NCBI GenBank assembly: GCA_031769625.1
Contig: JAUIMM010000550.1
Span: 2,666,001-2,730,000 of the forward strand
Reading direction: 5' to 3'
From: Taudactylus pleione
Lineage: Eukaryota; Chordata; Amphibia; Anura; Myobatrachidae
Length of the DNA stretch: 64,000 nt
Under the pieces are notes generated by a model. That model did not search any database. It was given only the letters and a program-made list of their open reading frames with translations, and was not told where the DNA came from. The number at the start of each line of letters is the position of its first letter. Within the stretch, counting starts at the first letter, position 1. The translations under genes were made by a program, and so were the position numbers. This document shows positions 8,417-19,315 of the stretch, in pieces.

Positions 8417-8843
8417 TTTTGATTTTGTTTCTCAATCATCCATTTTTTCACAATACTGAATCTTAAGAAAATTTCAGAAAGTAAGGAGATTCTTTGAAGG
8501 TGCTTGCACTATTTGTGTTTAATGCTTATTATAAAGCTATCTTAACATGCTTTGAATAATTTAATTGTGAATTATTGTACTAAAGTACTGGGAATTTGAC
8601 ATAAATTCTAGAATTCAGGAAAGAAGAATGTTTGGGCTTCCTTCTGAGTAAGTTCATCACATTTTTGAAATATCTTTTAGCAGTCACAATTATTATTTTA
8701 CCTAAAACGTTTTTGGGAAACAATCCCTGCAGATAGTCTACAGTCAATTTCCAAAATGTGATTCTGTATATACTTCAATAACCATAAAACTCTGAAAATA
8801 GGCTCAAAAACAGGAAAGACACTTCAATTACTACAAAACACGA

Positions 8844-8916
8844 GGGCCAGTGGCGCAATGGATAACGCGTCTGACTACGGATCAGAAGATTGTAGGTTCG
8901 ACTCCTACCTGGCTCG
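8844..8916 (+). tRNA. tRNA-Arg(ACG), reference copy (R0), unit 16
   Basis: Identical to the reference. Confidence 0.93.
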
Positions 8917-8924
8917 TTTATATT

Positions 8925-8996
8925 GCCTTGATCGCATAGTGGTTAGTACTCTGCGTTGTGGCCGCAGCAACCCCGGTTCGAAAACAGGTCACGACA
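8925..8996 (+). pseudogene. tRNA-His(GTG)-like degenerate copy (H2), unit 16
   Basis: H2, 3' end CACGACA. Confidence 0.72.
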
Positions 8997-9422
8997 TTTT
9001 GATTTTGTTTCTCAATCATCCATTTTTTCACAATACTGAATCTTAAGAAAATTTCAGAAAGTAAGCAGATTCTTTGAAGGTGCTTGCACTATTTGTGTTT
9101 AATGCTTATTATAAAGCTATCTTAACATGCTTTGAATAATTTAATTGTGAATTATTTTACTAAAGGACTGTGAATTTGACATAAATTCTGGAATTCAGGA
9201 AAGAAGAATGTTTGTGCTCTGTCTGAGTAAGTTCATTAAATTTTTGAAAGATCTTTTAGCAGTCACAAGGATTATTGTACCTAAAAAGTTTTTGGGAAGC
9301 AATCCCTGCAGATAGGGTACAGTCAATTTCCAAAATGTGATTCTGTATATACTTCAATAACCATGAAATTCTGAAAACAGGCTCAAAAACAGGAAAGACA
9401 CTTCAATTACTACAAGACACCT

Positions 9423-9494
9423 GGGACAGTGGGCAATGGATAACGTGTCTGACTATGGATCTGTAGATTGTAGGTTCTACTCCTACCTGGCTCA
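9423..9494 (+). pseudogene. tRNA-Arg pseudogene, anticodon ATG (R4), unit 17
   Basis: R4, as unit 2. Confidence 0.75.
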
Positions 9495-9502
9495 CTAAAA
9501 TT

Positions 9503-9574
9503 GCCGTGATCGTATAGTGGTTAGTACTCTGCGTTGTGGCCGCAGCAACCCCGGTTCGAATACGGGTCATGGCA
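9503..9574 (+). tRNA. tRNA-His(GTG), near-reference (H1), unit 17
   Basis: Two changes: B box GAATCC to GAATAC and 3' CATGGCA. Confidence 0.7.
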
Positions 9575-9999
9575 TTTTGATTTTGTTTCTCAATCATCCA
9601 TTTTTTCACAATACTGAATCTTAAGAAAATTTCAGAAAGTAAGCAGATTCTTTGAAGGTGCTTGCACTATTTGTGTTTAATGCTTATTATAAAGCTATCT
9701 TAACATGCTTTGAATAATTTAATTGTGAATTATTTTACTAAAGGACTGGGAATTTGACATAAATTCTAGAATTCAGGAAAGAAGAATGTTTGGGCTCTGT
9801 CTGAGTAAGTTCATTACATTTTTTAAAGATCTTGTAGCAGTCACAAGGATTATTGTACCTAAAACATTTTTGGGAAACAATCCCTGCAGATAGTGTACAG
9901 TCAATTTCCAAAATGTGATTCTGTATATACTTCAATAACCATAAAACATTAAAACAGGCTCAAAAACAGGAAAGACTCTTCAATTGCTACAAGACACAT

Positions 10000-10071
10000 G
10001 GGACAGTGGGCAATGGATAACACGTCTGACTATAGATCAGAAGATTGTAGGTTCGACTCTTACCTGGCTTG
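10000..10071 (+). pseudogene. tRNA-Arg-derived pseudogene, anticodon ATA (R2), unit 18
   Basis: R2 with AACACG and CTCTTACC in the T arm. Confidence 0.7.
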
Positions 10072-10079
10072 CTTATATT

Positions 10080-10151
10080 GCCGTGATTGTATAGTAGTTA
10101 GTACTCTGCGTTGTGGCTGCAGCAACCCCATTTCGAAAACGGGTCACAGCA
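10080..10151 (+). pseudogene. tRNA-His(GTG)-like degenerate copy (H3), unit 18
   Basis: Typical H3. Confidence 0.7.
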
Positions 10152-10577
10152 TTTTGATTTTGTTTCACAATCATCCATTTTTTCACAATACTGAATCTTA
10201 AGAAAATTTCAGAAAGTAAGCAGATTCTTTGAAGGTGCTTGCACTATTTGTGTTTAATGCTTATTATAAAGCTATCTTAACATGCTTTGAATAATTTAAT
10301 TGTGAATTATTGTACTAAAGGACTGGGAATTTGACATAAATTCTGGAATTCAGGAAAGAAGAATGTTTGGGCTCTGTCTGAGTAAGTTCATCACATTTTT
10401 TAAAGATTTTTTAGCAGTCACAAGGATTATTTTACCTAAAACGTTTTTGGGAAGCAATCCCTGCAGATAGTGTACAGTCAATTTCCAAAATGTGATTCTG
10501 TATATACTTCAATAACCATAAAACTCTGAAAAAAGGCTCAAAAACAGGAAAGACACTTCAATTACTACAAAACACGT

Positions 10578-10650
10578 GGGCCAGTGGCGCAATGGATAAT
10601 GCGTCTGACTACGGATCAGAAGATTGTAGGTTCGACTCCTACCTGGCTCG
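10578..10650 (+). tRNA. tRNA-Arg(ACG) variant (R1), unit 19
   Basis: One change, AATGCG. The spacer that follows has CTTTCACTA and TTTAGTGC, shared only with unit 53. Confidence 0.75.
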
Positions 10651-10658
10651 CTTAAATT

Positions 10659-10730
10659 GCCGTGATTGTATAGTAGTTAGTACTCTGCGTTGTGGCTGCA
10701 GCAACCCCATTTCAAAAACGGGTCACAGCA
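10659..10730 (+). pseudogene. tRNA-His(GTG)-like degenerate copy (H3), unit 19
   Basis: H3 with TTCAAA. Confidence 0.7.
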
Positions 10731-11155
10731 TTTTGATTTTGTTTCACAATCATCCATTTTTTCACAATACTGAATCTTAAGAAAATTTCAGAAAGTAAGC
10801 AGATTCTTTGAAGGTGCTTTCACTATTTGTGTTTAGTGCTTATTATAAAGCTATCTTAACATGCTTTGAATAATTTAATTGTGAATTATTGTACTAAAGG
10901 ACTGGGAATTTGACATAAATTCTGGAATTCAGGAAAGAAGAATATTTGGGCTCTGTCTGAGTAAGTTCATCACATTTTTTAAAGATCTTTTAGCAGTCAC
11001 AAGGATTATTTTACCTAAAACGTTTTTGGGAAACAATCCCTGCAGATAGTGTACAGTCAATTTCCAAAATGTGATTCTGTATATATTTCAATAACCATAA
11101 AACTCCAAAACTGGCTCAAAAACAGGAAAAACACTTCAATTACTACAGGGCACCT

Positions 11156-11228
11156 GGGCTAGTGGCGCAATGGATAACGTGTCTGAGTACGGATCATAAG
11201 TTTGTAGGTTCGACTCCTACCTGGCTTG
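11156..11228 (+). pseudogene. tRNA-Arg pseudogene, anticodon ACG (R5), unit 20
   Basis: GGGCTAG start, CTGAGTACGG in the anticodon loop (C32 to G), stem 3' strand TCATA, 3' CTTG. A and B boxes intact. Confidence 0.65.
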
Positions 11229-11236
11229 CTTAAATT

Positions 11237-11308
11237 GACGTGATCGTATAGTGGTTAGTACTCTGCGTTGTGGCCGCAGCAACCCCGGTTCGAATCCGGA
11301 TCACGGCA
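11237..11308 (+). tRNA. tRNA-His(GTG), near-reference (H1), unit 20
   Basis: Two changes: GACGTG at the 5' end and CCGGATC in the T stem. B box intact. Confidence 0.7.
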
Positions 11309-11732
11309 TTTTGATTTTGTTTCTCAATCATCCATTTATTCACAATACTGAATCTTAAGAAAATTTCAGAAAGTAAGCAGATTCTTTGAAGGTGCTTGCA
11401 CTATTTGTGTTTAATGCTTATTATAAAGCTATCTTAACATGCTTTGAATAATTTAATTGTGAATTATTTTACTAAAGGACTGTGAATTTGACATAAATTC
11501 TGGAATTCAGGAAAGAAGAATGTTTGTGCTCTGTCTGAGTAAGTTCATTACATTTTTGAAAGATCTTTTAGCAGTCACAAGGATTATTGTACCTAAAACG
11601 TTTTTGGGAATCAATCCCTGCAGATAGTGTACAGTCAATTTCCAAAATGTGATTCTGTATATACTTCAATAACCATAAAACTTTAAAACAGGATCAAAAA
11701 GAGGAAAGACACTTCAATTACTACAGGGCACC

Positions 11733-11790
11733 TGGATAACGTGTCTGACTATGGATCTGTAGATTGTAAGTTCGACTCCTACCTGTCTCG
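11733..11790 (+). pseudogene. 5'-truncated tRNA-Arg remnant, anticodon ATG (R6), unit 21
   Basis: A 16 bp deletion joins CACCT to GGATAAC, removing the acceptor 5' strand and A box. Extra changes GTAAG and CTGTCTCG. Confidence 0.8.
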
Positions 11791-11798
11791 CTTAAATT

Positions 11799-11870
11799 GC
11801 CATCATCGTATAGTGGTTAGTACTCTGCGTTGTGGCCACAGCAACACTGGTTCGAAAATGGGTCACAGCA
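11799..11870 (+). pseudogene. tRNA-His(GTG)-like degenerate copy (H5), unit 21
   Basis: GCCATCATCG acceptor, GGCCACAG, CACTGGTTCGAAAATGGG, CACAGCA. Many stem mismatches. Confidence 0.7.
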
Positions 11871-12295
11871 TTTTGATTTTGTTTCACAATCATCCATTTT
11901 TTCACAATACTGAATCTTAAGAAAATTTCAGAAAGTAAGCAGATTCTTTGAAGGTGCTTGCACTATTTGTGTTTAATGCTTATTATAAAGCTATCTTAAC
12001 ATGCTTTGAATAATTTAATTGTGAATAATTGTACTAAAGGGCTGTGAATTTGACATAAATTCTGGAATTCAGGAAAGAAGAATGTTTGGGCTCTGTCTGA
12101 GTAAGTTCATCACATTTTTGAAAGATCTTTTAGCAGTCACAAGGATTATTGTACCTAAAACGTTTTTGGGAATCAATCCTTGCAGATAGTGTACAGTCAA
12201 TTTCCAAAATGTGATTCTGTATGTACTTCAATAACCATAAAACTTTAAAACAGGCTCAAAAACAGGAAAGACACTTCAATTACTACAGGGCACCT

Positions 12296-12368
12296 GGGCC
12301 AGTGGCGCAATGGATAACGTGTCTGACTATGGATCATAAGTTTGTAGGTTCGACTCCTACCTGGCTTG
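12296..12368 (+). pseudogene. tRNA-Arg pseudogene, anticodon ATG (R5), unit 22
   Basis: Full length with intact A and B boxes. CTATGG loop and TCATA stem strand (one mismatch), then AGTTTG where R0 has AGATTG. Confidence 0.65.
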
Positions 12369-12376
12369 CTTAAATT

Positions 12377-12448
12377 GCCGTGATTGTATAGTGGTTAGTA
12401 CTCTGCATTGTGGCCGCAGCAACCCCGGTTCGAATCCGGGTCACGGCA
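12377..12448 (+). tRNA. tRNA-His(GTG), near-reference (H1), unit 22
   Basis: Two CpG transitions: GATTG and TGCATTG. Confidence 0.72.
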
Positions 12449-12873
12449 TTTTGATTTTGTTTCTCAATCATCCATTTTTTCACAATACTGAATCTTAAGA
12501 AAATTTCAGAAAGTAAGCAGATTCTTTGAAGGTGCTTGCACTATTTGTGTTTAATGCTTATTATAAAGCTATCTTAACATGCTTTGAATAATTTAATTGT
12601 GAATTATTGTACTAAAGGACTGGGAATTTGACATAAATTCTGGAATTCAGGAAAGAAGAATGTTTGGGCTCTGTCTGAGTAAGTTCATCACATTTTTTAA
12701 AGATCTTTTAGCAGTCACTAGGATTATTTTACCTAAAACGTTTTTGGGAAACAATCCCTGAAGATAGTGTACAGTCAATTTCCAAAATGTGATTCTGTAT
12801 ATACTTCAATAACCATAAAACTTTAAAACAGGCTCAAAAACAGGAAAGACTCTTCAATTGCTACAAGACACCT

Positions 12874-12945
12874 GGGACAGTGGGCAATAGATAACGCGTC
12901 TGACTATAGATCAGAAGATTGTAGGTTCGACTCCTACTTTGCTCG
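12874..12945 (+). pseudogene. tRNA-Arg-derived pseudogene, anticodon ATA (R2), unit 23
   Basis: R2 with AATAGATAAC in the D loop and CTACTTTGCTCG at the 3' side. Confidence 0.7.
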
Positions 12946-12953
12946 CTTAAATT

Positions 12954-13025
12954 GCCGTGATTGTATAGTAGTTAGTACTCTGAGTTGTGGCTGCAGCAAC
13001 CCCATTTCGAAAACGGGTCACAGCA
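12954..13025 (+). pseudogene. tRNA-His(GTG)-like degenerate copy (H3), unit 23
   Basis: H3 with CTGAGTTG in the anticodon stem. Confidence 0.7.
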
Positions 13026-13451
13026 TTTTGATTTTGTTTCACAATCATCCATTTTTTCACAATACTGAATCTTAAGAAAATTTCAGAAAGTAAGCAGATT
13101 CTTTGAAGGTGCTTGCACTATTTGTGTTTAATGCTTATTATAAAGCTATCTTAACATGCTTTGAATAATTTAATTGTGAATTATTGTACTAAAGGACTGG
13201 GAATTTGACATAAATTCTGGAATTCAGGAAAGAAGAATGTTTGGGCTCTGTCTGAGTAAGTTCATCACATTTTTTAAAGATCTTTTAGCAGTCACAAGGA
13301 TTATTTTACCTAAAACGTTTTTGGGAAGCAATCCCTGCAGATAGTGTACAGTCAATTTCCAAAATGTGATTCTGTATATACTTCAATAACCTTAAAACTC
13401 TGAAAAAAGGCTCAAAAACAGGAAAGACACTTCAATTACTACAAAACACGT

Positions 13452-13524
13452 GGGCCAGTGGCGCAATGGATAACGCGTCTGACTACGGATCAGAAGATTG
13501 TAGGTTCGACGCCTACCTGGCTCG
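13452..13524 (+). tRNA. tRNA-Arg(ACG) variant (R1), unit 24
   Basis: One change, GACTCC to GACGCC in the T loop and B box. Confidence 0.75.
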
Positions 13525-13532
13525 CTTAAATT

Positions 13533-13604
13533 GCCGTGATTGTATAGTAGTTAGTACTCTGCGTTGTGGCTGCAGCAACCCCATTTCAAAAACGGGTCAC
13601 AGCA
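13533..13604 (+). pseudogene. tRNA-His(GTG)-like degenerate copy (H3), unit 24
   Basis: H3 with TTCAAA. Confidence 0.7.
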
Positions 13605-14029
13605 TTTTGATTTTGTTTCACAATCATCCATTTTTTCACAATACTGAATCTTAAGAAAATTTCAGAAAGTAAGCAGATTCTTTGAAGGTGCTTGCACTAT
13701 TTGTGTTTAATGCTTATTATAAAGCTATCTTAACATGCTTTGAATAATTTAATTGTGAATTATTGTACTAAAGGACTTGGAATTTGACATAAATTCTGGA
13801 ATTCAGGAAAGAAGAATGTTTGGGCTCTGTCTGAGTAAGTTCATCACATTTTTTAAAGATCTTTTAGCAGTCACAAGGATTATTTTACCTAAAACATTTT
13901 TGGGAAACAATCCCTGCAGATAGTGTACAGTCAATTTCCAAAATGTGATTCTGTATATACTTCAATAACCATAAAACTCCAAAACTGGCTCAAAAACAGG
14001 AAAGACTCTTCAATTGCTACAAGACACCT

Positions 14030-14101
14030 GGGACAGTGGGCAATGGATAACGCGTCTGACTATAGATCAAAAGATTGTAGGTTCGACTCCTACCTAGCTC
14101 A
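14030..14101 (+). pseudogene. tRNA-Arg-derived pseudogene, anticodon ATA (R2), unit 25
   Basis: R2 with TCAAAAG (anticodon-stem mismatch) and 3' CCTAGCTCA. Confidence 0.7.
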
Positions 14102-14109
14102 CTTAAATT

Positions 14110-14181
14110 GTCATGATCGTATAGAGGTTAGTACTCTGTGTTGTGGCCACAGCAACACTGGTTCGAATCCGGGTCACGGCA
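14110..14181 (+). pseudogene. tRNA-His(GTG)-like degenerate copy (H4), unit 25
   Basis: GTCATGATCG acceptor, TAGAGG D loop, TGTGTTGTGGCCACAG, CACTGG. The 3' half (GTTCGAATCCGGGTCACGGCA) is good. Confidence 0.68.
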
Positions 14182-14607
14182 TTTTGATTTTGTTTCTCAA
14201 TCATCCATTTTTTCACAATACTGAATCTTAAGAAAATTTCAGAAAGTAAGCAGATTCTTTGAAGGTGCTTGCACTATTTGTGTTTAATGCTTATTATAAA
14301 GCTATCTTAACATGCTTTGAATAATTTAACTGTGAATTATTGTACTAAAGGACTGGGAATTTGACATAAATTCTGGAATTCAGGAAAGAAGAATGTTTGG
14401 GCTCTGTCTGAGTAAGTTCATCACATTTTTTAAAGATCTTTCAGCAGTCACAAGGATTATTTTACCTAAAACGTTTTTGGGAAACAATCCCTGCAGATAG
14501 TGTACAGTCAATTACCAAAATGTGATTCTGTATATACTTCAATAACCATAAAATTCTGAAAACAGGCTCAAAAACAGGAAAGACACTTCAATTACTACAG
14601 CGCACCT

Positions 14608-14680
14608 GGGCCAGTGGCGCAATGGATAACGTGTCTGACTATGGATCATAAGTTTGTAGGTTCGACTCCTACCTGATTCG
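14608..14680 (+). pseudogene. tRNA-Arg pseudogene, anticodon ATG (R5), unit 26
   Basis: R5 with 3' acceptor strand CTGATTCG. The linker to His reads CATAAATT. Confidence 0.65.
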
Positions 14681-14688
14681 CATAAATT

Positions 14689-14760
14689 GCCGTGATTGTA
14701 TAATAGTTAGTACTCTGTGTTGTGGCTGCAGCAACCCCATTTCGAAAATGGGTCACAGCA
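14689..14760 (+). pseudogene. tRNA-His(GTG)-like degenerate copy (H3), unit 26
   Basis: H3 with TATAATAG, TGTGTTG and GAAAATGGG. Confidence 0.7.
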
Positions 14761-15186
14761 TTTTGATTTTGTTTCACAATCATCCATTTTTTCACAATAC
14801 TGAATCTTAAGAAAATTTCAGAAAGTAAGCAGATTCTTTGAAGGTGCTTGCACTATTTGTGTTTAACGCTTATTATAAAGCTATCTTAACATGCTTTGAA
14901 TAATTTAATTGTGAATTATTGTACTAAAGGACTGGGAATTTGACATAAATTCTGGAATTCAGGAAAGAAGAATGTTTGGGCTCTGTCTGAGTAAGTTCAT
15001 CACATTTTTCAAAGATCTTTTAGCAGTCACAAGGATTATTTTACCTAAAACGTTTTTGGTAAACAATCCCTGCAGATAGTGTACAGTCAATTTCCAAAAT
15101 GTGATTCTGTATATACTTCAATAACAATAAAACTCTGAAAAAAGGCTCAAAAACAGGAAAGACACTTCAATTACTAGAAAACATGA

Positions 15187-15259
15187 GTGCCAGTGGCGCA
15201 ATGGATAACGCGTCTGACTACGGATCAGAAGATTGTAGGTTCGACTCCTACCTGGCTCG
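15187..15259 (+). tRNA. tRNA-Arg(ACG) variant (R1), unit 27
   Basis: One change, GGGCCAG to GTGCCAG (position 2). Unit 37, its homologue, has the reference base. Confidence 0.75.
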
Positions 15260-15267
15260 CTTAAATT

Positions 15268-15339
15268 GCCGTGATTGTATAGTAGTTAGTACTCTGCGTT
15301 GTGGCTGCAGCAACCCTATTTCGAAAACGGGTCACAGCA
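15268..15339 (+). pseudogene. tRNA-His(GTG)-like degenerate copy (H3), unit 27
   Basis: H3 with CCCTATTTCG. Confidence 0.7.
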
Positions 15340-15765
15340 TTTTGATTTTGTTTCACAATCATCCATTTTTTCACAATACTGAATCTTAAGAAAATTTCAG
15401 AAAGTAAGCAGATTCTTTGAAGGTGCTTGCACTATTTGTGTTTAACGCTTATTATAAAGCTATCTTAACATGCTTTGAATAATTTAATTGTGAATTATTG
15501 TACTAAAGGACTGGGAATTTGACATAAATTCTGGAATTCAGGAAAGAAGAATGTTTGGGCTCTGTCTGAGTAAGTTCATCACATTTTTTAAATATCTTTT
15601 AGCAGTCACAAGGATTATTTTACCTAAAACGTTTTTGGGAAACAATCCCTGCAGATAGTGTACAGTCAATTACCAAAATATGATTCTGTATATACTTCAA
15701 TAACCATAAAATTCTGAAAACAGGCTCAAAAACAGGAAAGACACTTCAATTACTACAAGACACCC

Positions 15766-15837
15766 GGGACAGTGGGCAATGGATAACGTGTCTGACTATG
15801 GATCTGTAGATTGTAGGTTCGACTCCTACCTGGCTCG
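15766..15837 (+). pseudogene. tRNA-Arg pseudogene, anticodon ATG (R3), unit 28
   Basis: Typical R3. Confidence 0.75.
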
Positions 15838-15845
15838 CTTATATT

Positions 15846-15917
15846 GCCGTGATCGTATAGTGGTTAGTACTCTGCGTTGTGGCCGCAACAACCCCGGTTC
15901 GAATCCGGGTCACGGCA
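15846..15917 (+). tRNA. tRNA-His(GTG), near-reference (H1), unit 28
   Basis: One change, GCCGCAGC to GCCGCAAC at the end of the anticodon stem. Confidence 0.8.
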
Positions 15918-16344
15918 TTTTGATTTTGTTTCTCAATCATCCATTTTTTCACAATACTGAATCTTAAGAAAATTTCAGAAAGTAAGCAGATTCTTTGAAG
16001 GTGCTTGCACTATTTGTGTTTAATGCTTATTATAAAACTATCTTAACATGCTTTGAATAATTTAATTGTGAATTATTGTACTAAAGTACTGGGAATTTGA
16101 CATAAATTCTAGAATTCAGGAAAGAAGAATGTTTGGGCTTCCTTCTGAGTAAGTTCATCACATTTTTGAAATATCTTTTAGCAGTCACAATTATTATTTT
16201 ACCTAAAACGTTTTTGGGAAACAATCCCTGCAGATAGTCTACAGTCAATTTCCAAAATGTGATTCTGTATATACTTCAATAACCATAAAACTCTGAAAAT
16301 AGGCTCAAAAACAGGAAAGACACTTCAATTACTACAAAACACGA

Positions 16345-16417
16345 GGGCCAGTGGCGCAATGGATAACGCGTCTGACTACGGATCAGAAGATTGTAGGTTC
16401 GACTCCTACCTGGCTCG
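16345..16417 (+). tRNA. tRNA-Arg(ACG), reference copy (R0), unit 29
   Basis: Identical to the reference. Confidence 0.93.
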
Positions 16418-16425
16418 TTTATATT

Positions 16426-16497
16426 GCCTTGATCGCATAGTGGTTAGTACTCTGCGTTGTGGCCGCAGCAACCCCGGTTCGAAAACAGATCACGAAA
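16426..16497 (+). pseudogene. tRNA-His(GTG)-like degenerate copy (H2), unit 29
   Basis: H2 with AAAACAGATC and 3' CACGAAA. Confidence 0.72.
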
Positions 16498-16922
16498 TTT
16501 TGATTTTGTTTCTCAATCATCCATTTTTTCACAATACTGAATCTTAAGAAAATTTCAGAAAGTAAGCAGATTCTTTGAAGGTGCTTGCACTATTTGTGTT
16601 TAATGCTTATTATAAAGCTATCTTAACATGCTTTGAATAATTTAATTGTGAATTATTTTACTAAGGACTGGGAATTTGACATAAATTCTGGAATTCAGGA
16701 AAGAAGAATGTTTGTGCTCTGTCTGAGTAAGTTCATTACATTTTTGAAAGATCTTTTAGCAGTCACAAGGATTATTGTACCTAAAACGTTTTTGGGAAGC
16801 AATCCCTGCAGATAGGGTACAGTCAATTTCCAAAATGTGATTCTGTATATACTTCAATAACCATAAAATTCTGAAAACAGGCTCAAAAACAGGAAAGACA
16901 CTTCAATTACCGCAAGACACCT

Positions 16923-16994
16923 GGGACAGTGGGCAATGGATAACGTGTCTGACTATGGATCTGTAGATTGTAGGTTCTACTCCTACCTGGCTCA
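16923..16994 (+). pseudogene. tRNA-Arg pseudogene, anticodon ATG (R4), unit 30
   Basis: Typical R4. Confidence 0.75.
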
Positions 16995-17002
16995 CTAAAA
17001 TT

Positions 17003-17074
17003 GCCGTGATCGTATAGTGGTTAGTACTCTGCGTTGTGGCCGCAGCAACCCCGGTTCGAATCCGGGTCACGGCA
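17003..17074 (+). tRNA. tRNA-His(GTG), reference copy (H0), unit 30
   Basis: All 72 nt match the reference. Confidence 0.93.
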
Positions 17075-17499
17075 TTTTGATTTTGTTTCTCAATCATCCA
17101 TTTTTTCACAATACTGAATCTTAAGAAAATTTCAGAAAGTAAGCAGATTCTTTGAAGGTGCTTGCACTATTTGTGTTTAATGCTTATTATAAAGCTATCT
17201 TAACATGCTTTGAATAATTTAATTGTGAATTATTTTACTAAAGGACTGGGAATTTGACATAAATTCTAGAATTCAGGAAAAAAGAATGTTTGGGCTCTGT
17301 CTGAGTAAGTTCATTACATTTTTTAAAGATCTTGTAGCAGTCACAAGGATTATTGTACCTAAAACATTTTTGGGAAACAATCCCTGCAGATAGTGTACAG
17401 TCAATTTCCAAAATGTGATTCTGTATATACTTCAATAACCATAAAACATTAAAACAGGCTCAAAAACAGGAAAGACTCTTCAATTGCTACAAGACACCT

Positions 17500-17571
17500 G
17501 GGACAGTGGGCAATGGATAACGCGTCTGACTATAGATCAGAAGATTGTAGGTTCGACTCCTACCTGGCTTG
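17500..17571 (+). pseudogene. tRNA-Arg-derived pseudogene, anticodon ATA (R2), unit 31
   Basis: Typical R2 with 3' CTTG; the D arm keeps AACGCG. Confidence 0.7.
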
Positions 17572-17579
17572 CTTATATT

Positions 17580-17651
17580 GCCGTGATTGTATAGTAGTTA
17601 GTACTCTGCGTTGTGGCTGCAGCAACCCCATTTCGAAAACGGGTCACAGCA
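17580..17651 (+). pseudogene. tRNA-His(GTG)-like degenerate copy (H3), unit 31
   Basis: Typical H3. Confidence 0.7.
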
Positions 17652-18077
17652 TTTTGATTTTGTTTCACAATCATCCATTTTTTCACAATACTGAATCTTA
17701 AGAAAATTTCAGAAAGTAAGCAGATTCTTTGAAGGTGCTTGCACTATTTGTGTTTAATGCTTTTTATAAAGCTATCTTAACATGCTTTGAATAATTTAAT
17801 TGTGAATTATTGTACTAAAGGAATGGGAATTTGACATAAATTCTGGAATTCAGGAAAGAAGAATGTTTGGGCTCTGTCTGAGTAAGTTCATCACATTTTT
17901 TAAAGATTTTTTAGCAGTCACAAGGATTATTTTACCTAAAGCGTTTTTGGGAAGCAATCCCTGCAGATAGTGTACAGTCAATTTCCAAAATGTGATTCTG
18001 TATATACTTCAATAACCATAAAACTCTGAAAAAAGGCTCAAAAACAGGAAAGACACTTCAATTACTACAAAACACGT

Positions 18078-18150
18078 GGGCCAGTGGCGCAATGGATAAT
18101 GCGTCTGACTACGGATCAGAAGATTGTAGGTTCGACTCCTACCTGGCTCG
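18078..18150 (+). tRNA. tRNA-Arg(ACG) variant (R1), unit 32
   Basis: One change, AATGCG. Confidence 0.75.
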
Positions 18151-18158
18151 CTTAAATT

Positions 18159-18230
18159 GCCGTGATTGTATAGTAGTTAGTACTCTGCGTTGTGGCTGCA
18201 GCAACCCCATTTCAAAAACGGGTCACAGCA
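18159..18230 (+). pseudogene. tRNA-His(GTG)-like degenerate copy (H3), unit 32
   Basis: H3 with TTCAAA. Confidence 0.7.
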
Positions 18231-18656
18231 TTTTGATTTTGTTTCACAATCATCCATTTTTTCACAATACTGAATCTTAAGAAAATTTCAGAAAGTAAGC
18301 AGATTCTTTGAAGGTGCTTGCACTATTTGTGTTTAACGCTTATTATAAAGCTATCTTAACATGCTTTGAATAATTTAATTGTGAATTATTGTACTAAAGG
18401 ACTGGGAATTTGACATAAATTCTGGAATTCAGGAAAGAAGAATGTTTGGGCTCTGTCTGAGTAAGTTCATCACATTTTTTAAATATCTTTTAGCAGTCAC
18501 AAGGATTATTTTACCTAAAACGTTTTTGGGAAACAATCCCTGCAGATAGTGTACAGTCAATTACCAAAATGTGATTCTGTATATACTTCAATAACCATGA
18601 AATTCTGAAAACAGGCTCAAAAACAGGAAAGACACTTCAATAACTACAAGACACCC

Positions 18657-18728
18657 GGGACAGTGGGCAATGGATAACATGTCTGACTATGGATCTGTAG
18701 ATTGTAGGTTCGACTCCTACCTGACTCG
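18657..18728 (+). pseudogene. tRNA-Arg pseudogene, anticodon ATG (R3), unit 33
   Basis: R3 with AACATG and CTGACTCG. Confidence 0.75.
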
Positions 18729-18736
18729 CTTATATT

Positions 18737-18808
18737 GCCGTGATCGTATAGTGGTTAGTACTCTGCGTTGTGGCCGCAGCAACCCCGGTTCGAATCCGGG
18801 TCACGGCA
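18737..18808 (+). tRNA. tRNA-His(GTG), reference copy (H0), unit 33
   Basis: All 72 nt match the reference. Confidence 0.93.
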
Positions 18809-19234
18809 TTTTGATTTTGTTTCTCAATCATCCATTTTTTCACAATACTGAATCTTAAGAAAATTTCAGAAAGTAAGGAGATTCTTTGAAGGTGCTTGCA
18901 CTATTTGTGTTTAATGCTTATTATAAAGCTATCTTAACATGCTTTGAATAATTTAATTGTGAATTATTGTACTAAAGTACTGGGAATTTGACATAAATTC
19001 TGGAATTCAGGAAAGAAGAATGTTTGGGCTCTGTCTGAGTAAGTTCATCACATTTTTTAAAGATCTTTTAGCAGTCACAAGGATTATTTTACCTAAAACG
19101 TTTTTGGGAAGCAATCCCTGCAGATAGTGTACAGTCAATTTCCAAAATGTGATTCTGTATATACTTCAATAACCTTAAAACTCTGAAAAAAGGCTCAAAA
19201 ACAGGAAAGACACTTCAATTACTACAAAACACGT

Positions 19235-19307
19235 GGGCCAGTGGCGCAATGGATAACGCGTCTGACTACAGATCAGAAGATTGTAGGTTCGACGCCTACC
19301 TGGCTCA
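19235..19307 (+). tRNA. tRNA-Arg-like, anticodon ACA (R1), unit 34
   Basis: Three changes: TACGG to TACAG (anticodon becomes ACA, cognate to Cys UGU), GACGCC and 3' CTCA. Stems otherwise pair. Confidence 0.55.
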
Positions 19308-19315
19308 CTTAAATT

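Larger units (their letters stand above)
10578..14029 (+). repeat. six-unit block (units 19-24) duplicated at 30222-33673
   Basis: Offset 19,644 bp (34 units). Shared rare markers: TTTAGTGC spacer, GGGCTAG, AATATTTGGG, AATAGATAAC and CTGAGTTG. Confidence 0.85.
13452..19234 (+). repeat. ten-unit higher-order repeat, copy 1 (units 24-33)
   Basis: Matches 19235-25595 at offset 5,782-5,783 bp up to unit 31/41. Rare shared markers: AACCTTAAAAC, CCTAGCTCA, CTGATTCGCATAAATT and ACTAGAAAACATGAG. Confidence 0.85.

Noticed and set aside
13923..14231. Longer frame of 102 codons (also at 33567, 37582, 44462 and 48477)
   Set aside because: The same tRNA frame extended upstream because the spacer variant AACTCCAAAACTGG and the one-base A-box loss open the frame. 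It occurs only in copies of one unit type.
16633..16815. A 60-codon + strand frame in the spacer after unit 29
   Set aside because: Caused by a single-base deletion (ACTAAGGACTG) in one spacer copy. Not repeated elsewhere.
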